Shown in pieces: positions 4,864-5,838 of a DNA stretch of 5,838 nt (its first letter is position 1; each line of letters starts with the position of its first letter). Source of the DNA: Patescibacteria group bacterium (lineage in GTDB: Bacteria > Patescibacteriota > JABMPQ01 > JAHIRA01). The notes below the pieces were generated by a model. The model was not told the DNA's origin. It did not search any database and was given only the letters and a program-made list of their open reading frames with translations. The position numbers and the translations under genes are program-made. The stretch spans positions 1 through 5,838 of the forward strand of contig JAHIRA010000186.1 in NCBI GenBank assembly GCA_018818905.1. The letters run 5' to 3'.

Positions 4864-5838
4864 TGCGTCGTTTTCTCAAGCTTCTCAAAAAGTTTGACTG
4901 GCCACTCTTTGTCACAGTTATCATTCTTTCGACTCTGGGTCTGGTTTTAGTCTACTCAACTACCACAACCGAAGAAGTGCGCTTTAGCAATGAGTTTACC
5001 AAGCAACTCATTGCTTTTGGATTTGGAGTGATACTTATTTTTGTCTTCTCATTTTTTGATTATAGTATCCTCAAGAATTATGCGTATGTTCTTTATATTG
5101 CTCTGATTATCTTGTTGATAATGGTGCTGATATTTGGTAAAGAAGTCAACGGGACCAAAGGGTGGTTTGACCTGGGATTTTTCCGTTTTCAACCGTCAGA
5201 ATTTGGGAAAGTGGCCATTCTGGTCCTCCTGGCCAAATATTTTGCCAGTGTTTCCGGTCGCAACACTAGGTTTCAGTTCATTCTTATCTCTGGTATTTTG
5301 GTTTTCATTCCATTTTTCTTGGTTCTCCTTCAGCCGGATCTTGGTTCGGCCATGGTTTATCTGGCTATGTGGCTGGGGTTGCTGTTATTTTCTGGCATCA
5401 AGAGAATTCACAAACTTATTCTTTTTGGATCTGGGTTGGTGGTCACATGGATGGCGTGGCTTTTTATGATGCAACCATATCAGAAGCAGAGAATTGCTTG
5501 TTTTTTGAACCCGGAAGCAGACCCACTGGGGTTTTGCTACAACATTATCCAAGCCAAAATCGCAGTTGGTTCAGGTGGCTTTATGGGGCGAGGATTGGGT
5601 CAAGGCCCCATGGGACAACTTCATTTTCTTCCCGAGCAACACACCGATTTTATTTTTGCCGTGCTAACCGAGGATCTGGGTTTTGTGGGTGGTTTCTTGT
5701 TGCTGTTTTTGTTTTTTTTGATGCTGTCAAGAATTGTCAAAATTTGTCGCAGCTCACGGGATGAGTTTGGGATTATGCTGGCTATTGGGGCGGTGATTAT
5801 GTTTGTGTTTCAAATCTTTACCAATATTGGTATGAACG
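4863..5838 (+). CDS. rodA: RodA-type SEDS peptidoglycan glycosyltransferase, C-terminus cut by the window edge
   Basis: SEDS proteins polymerise lipid II into peptidoglycan glycan strands in the cytoplasmic membrane; RodA does so with a class B PBP during cell elongation. The visible 325 codons read in one frame and contain the family's marks in order: TM1 (13-32), NGTKGWFDLG (96-105), QPSEFGKVAIL (110-120), QPDLGSA (157-163), FLNPEADPLGFCYNIIQAK (214-232), GSGGFMGRGLGQG (236-248) and FLPEQHTDFIFAV (255-267). D262 is the expected catalytic aspartate, the same number as in E. coli RodA (370 residues). The end stops at NIGMN, the start of the last conserved motif, so about 45 residues are missing. 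The HTDFIFA and YNIIQAK motifs favour RodA over FtsW, although FtsW is not fully excluded. It starts one base inside the preceding gene's stop codon and is presumably co-translated with it. Confidence 0.95.
   Translation, partial: MRRFLKLLKKFDWPLFVTVIILSTLGLVLVYSTTTTEEVRFSNEFTKQLIAFGFGVILIFVFSFFDYSILKNYAYVLYIALIILLIMVLIFGKEVNGTKGWFDLGFFRFQPSEFGKVAILVLLAKYFASVSGRNTRFQFILISGILVFIPFFLVLLQPDLGSAMVYLAMWLGLLLFSGIKRIHKLILFGSGLVVTWMAWLFMMQPYQKQRIACFLNPEADPLGFCYNIIQAKIAVGSGGFMGRGLGQGPMGQLHFLPEQHTDFIFAVLTEDLGFVGGFLLLFLFFLMLSRIVKICRSSRDEFGIMLAIGAVIMFVFQIFTNIGMN

Noticed and set aside
5134..5764. Two plus-strand frames (5134-5469 and 5369-5764)
   Set aside because: Both overlap rodA in other frames. The rodA frame carries all SEDS motifs without a break, so there is no frameshift to explain.
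1..5838. Recoded TGA (alternative genetic code), as in some Patescibacteria
   Set aside because: No in-frame TGA occurs inside dnaE or rodA, and TGA acts as the stop of the genes ending at 2266 and 4863, so the standard code fits.
1..5838. CRISPR array, insertion sequence, phage or attachment site
   Set aside because: No spaced direct repeats, transposase-like frames, inverted terminal repeats or integrase genes were seen.

Overview
The window looks like ordinary bacterial chromosome of moderate-to-low GC, with short intergenic gaps, ATGA/TGATG gene overlaps and standard stop codons. Several compact genes with one or two membrane segments and no recognisable family, together with a YtxG/YtxH-like pair and a membrane protein carrying what looks like a degenerate HEPN-like helical domain, suggest a Candidate Phyla Radiation (Patescibacteria, possibly Parcubacteria) genome. 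That placement is an inference from style and family resemblance, not proof. The window is not a mobile or phage region: it holds core replication and cell-wall genes.

Layout. Bases 1-2269 (minus) carry the first 756 codons of dnaE, the replicative DNA polymerase III alpha subunit, running off the left edge. Its start overlaps by 4 bases (ATGA) the stop of an unrecognised two-TM membrane protein (2266-2967, minus), so the two form an operon. That operon has a good sigma-70-type promoter at 2995-3023. Upstream is a 271-base gap (2968-3238) with a GC-rich patch, a perfect 10-bp palindrome and a strong intrinsic terminator. The terminator closes a second minus-strand operon: a DUF948/YtxG-like gene (3530-3847) followed 6 bases later by a YtxH-like gene (3239-3523), read from a near-consensus promoter at 3890-3918.

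Bases 3848-3969 are a divergent promoter region. On the plus strand a TATAAT box lies 7 bases before the ATG of a single-pass membrane protein with two FxLYD-like outer domains (3970-4863), which suggests a leaderless mRNA. This gene overlaps by one base (TGATG) a rodA-type SEDS glycosyltransferase gene (4863 to the right edge), which lacks only its C-terminus.

Functionally there are three transcription units: replication plus a membrane protein, a small envelope-associated pair, and cell elongation plus an envelope protein. Genes at the head of a transcript lack a Shine-Dalgarno sequence, whereas the two overlapping downstream genes (dnaE, rodA) have one. No clearly new biological system was found. 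The most notable points are the complete PHP metal-site set in DnaE, the membrane protein coupled to dnaE, the envelope protein coupled to rodA, and the GC-rich palindromic patch.
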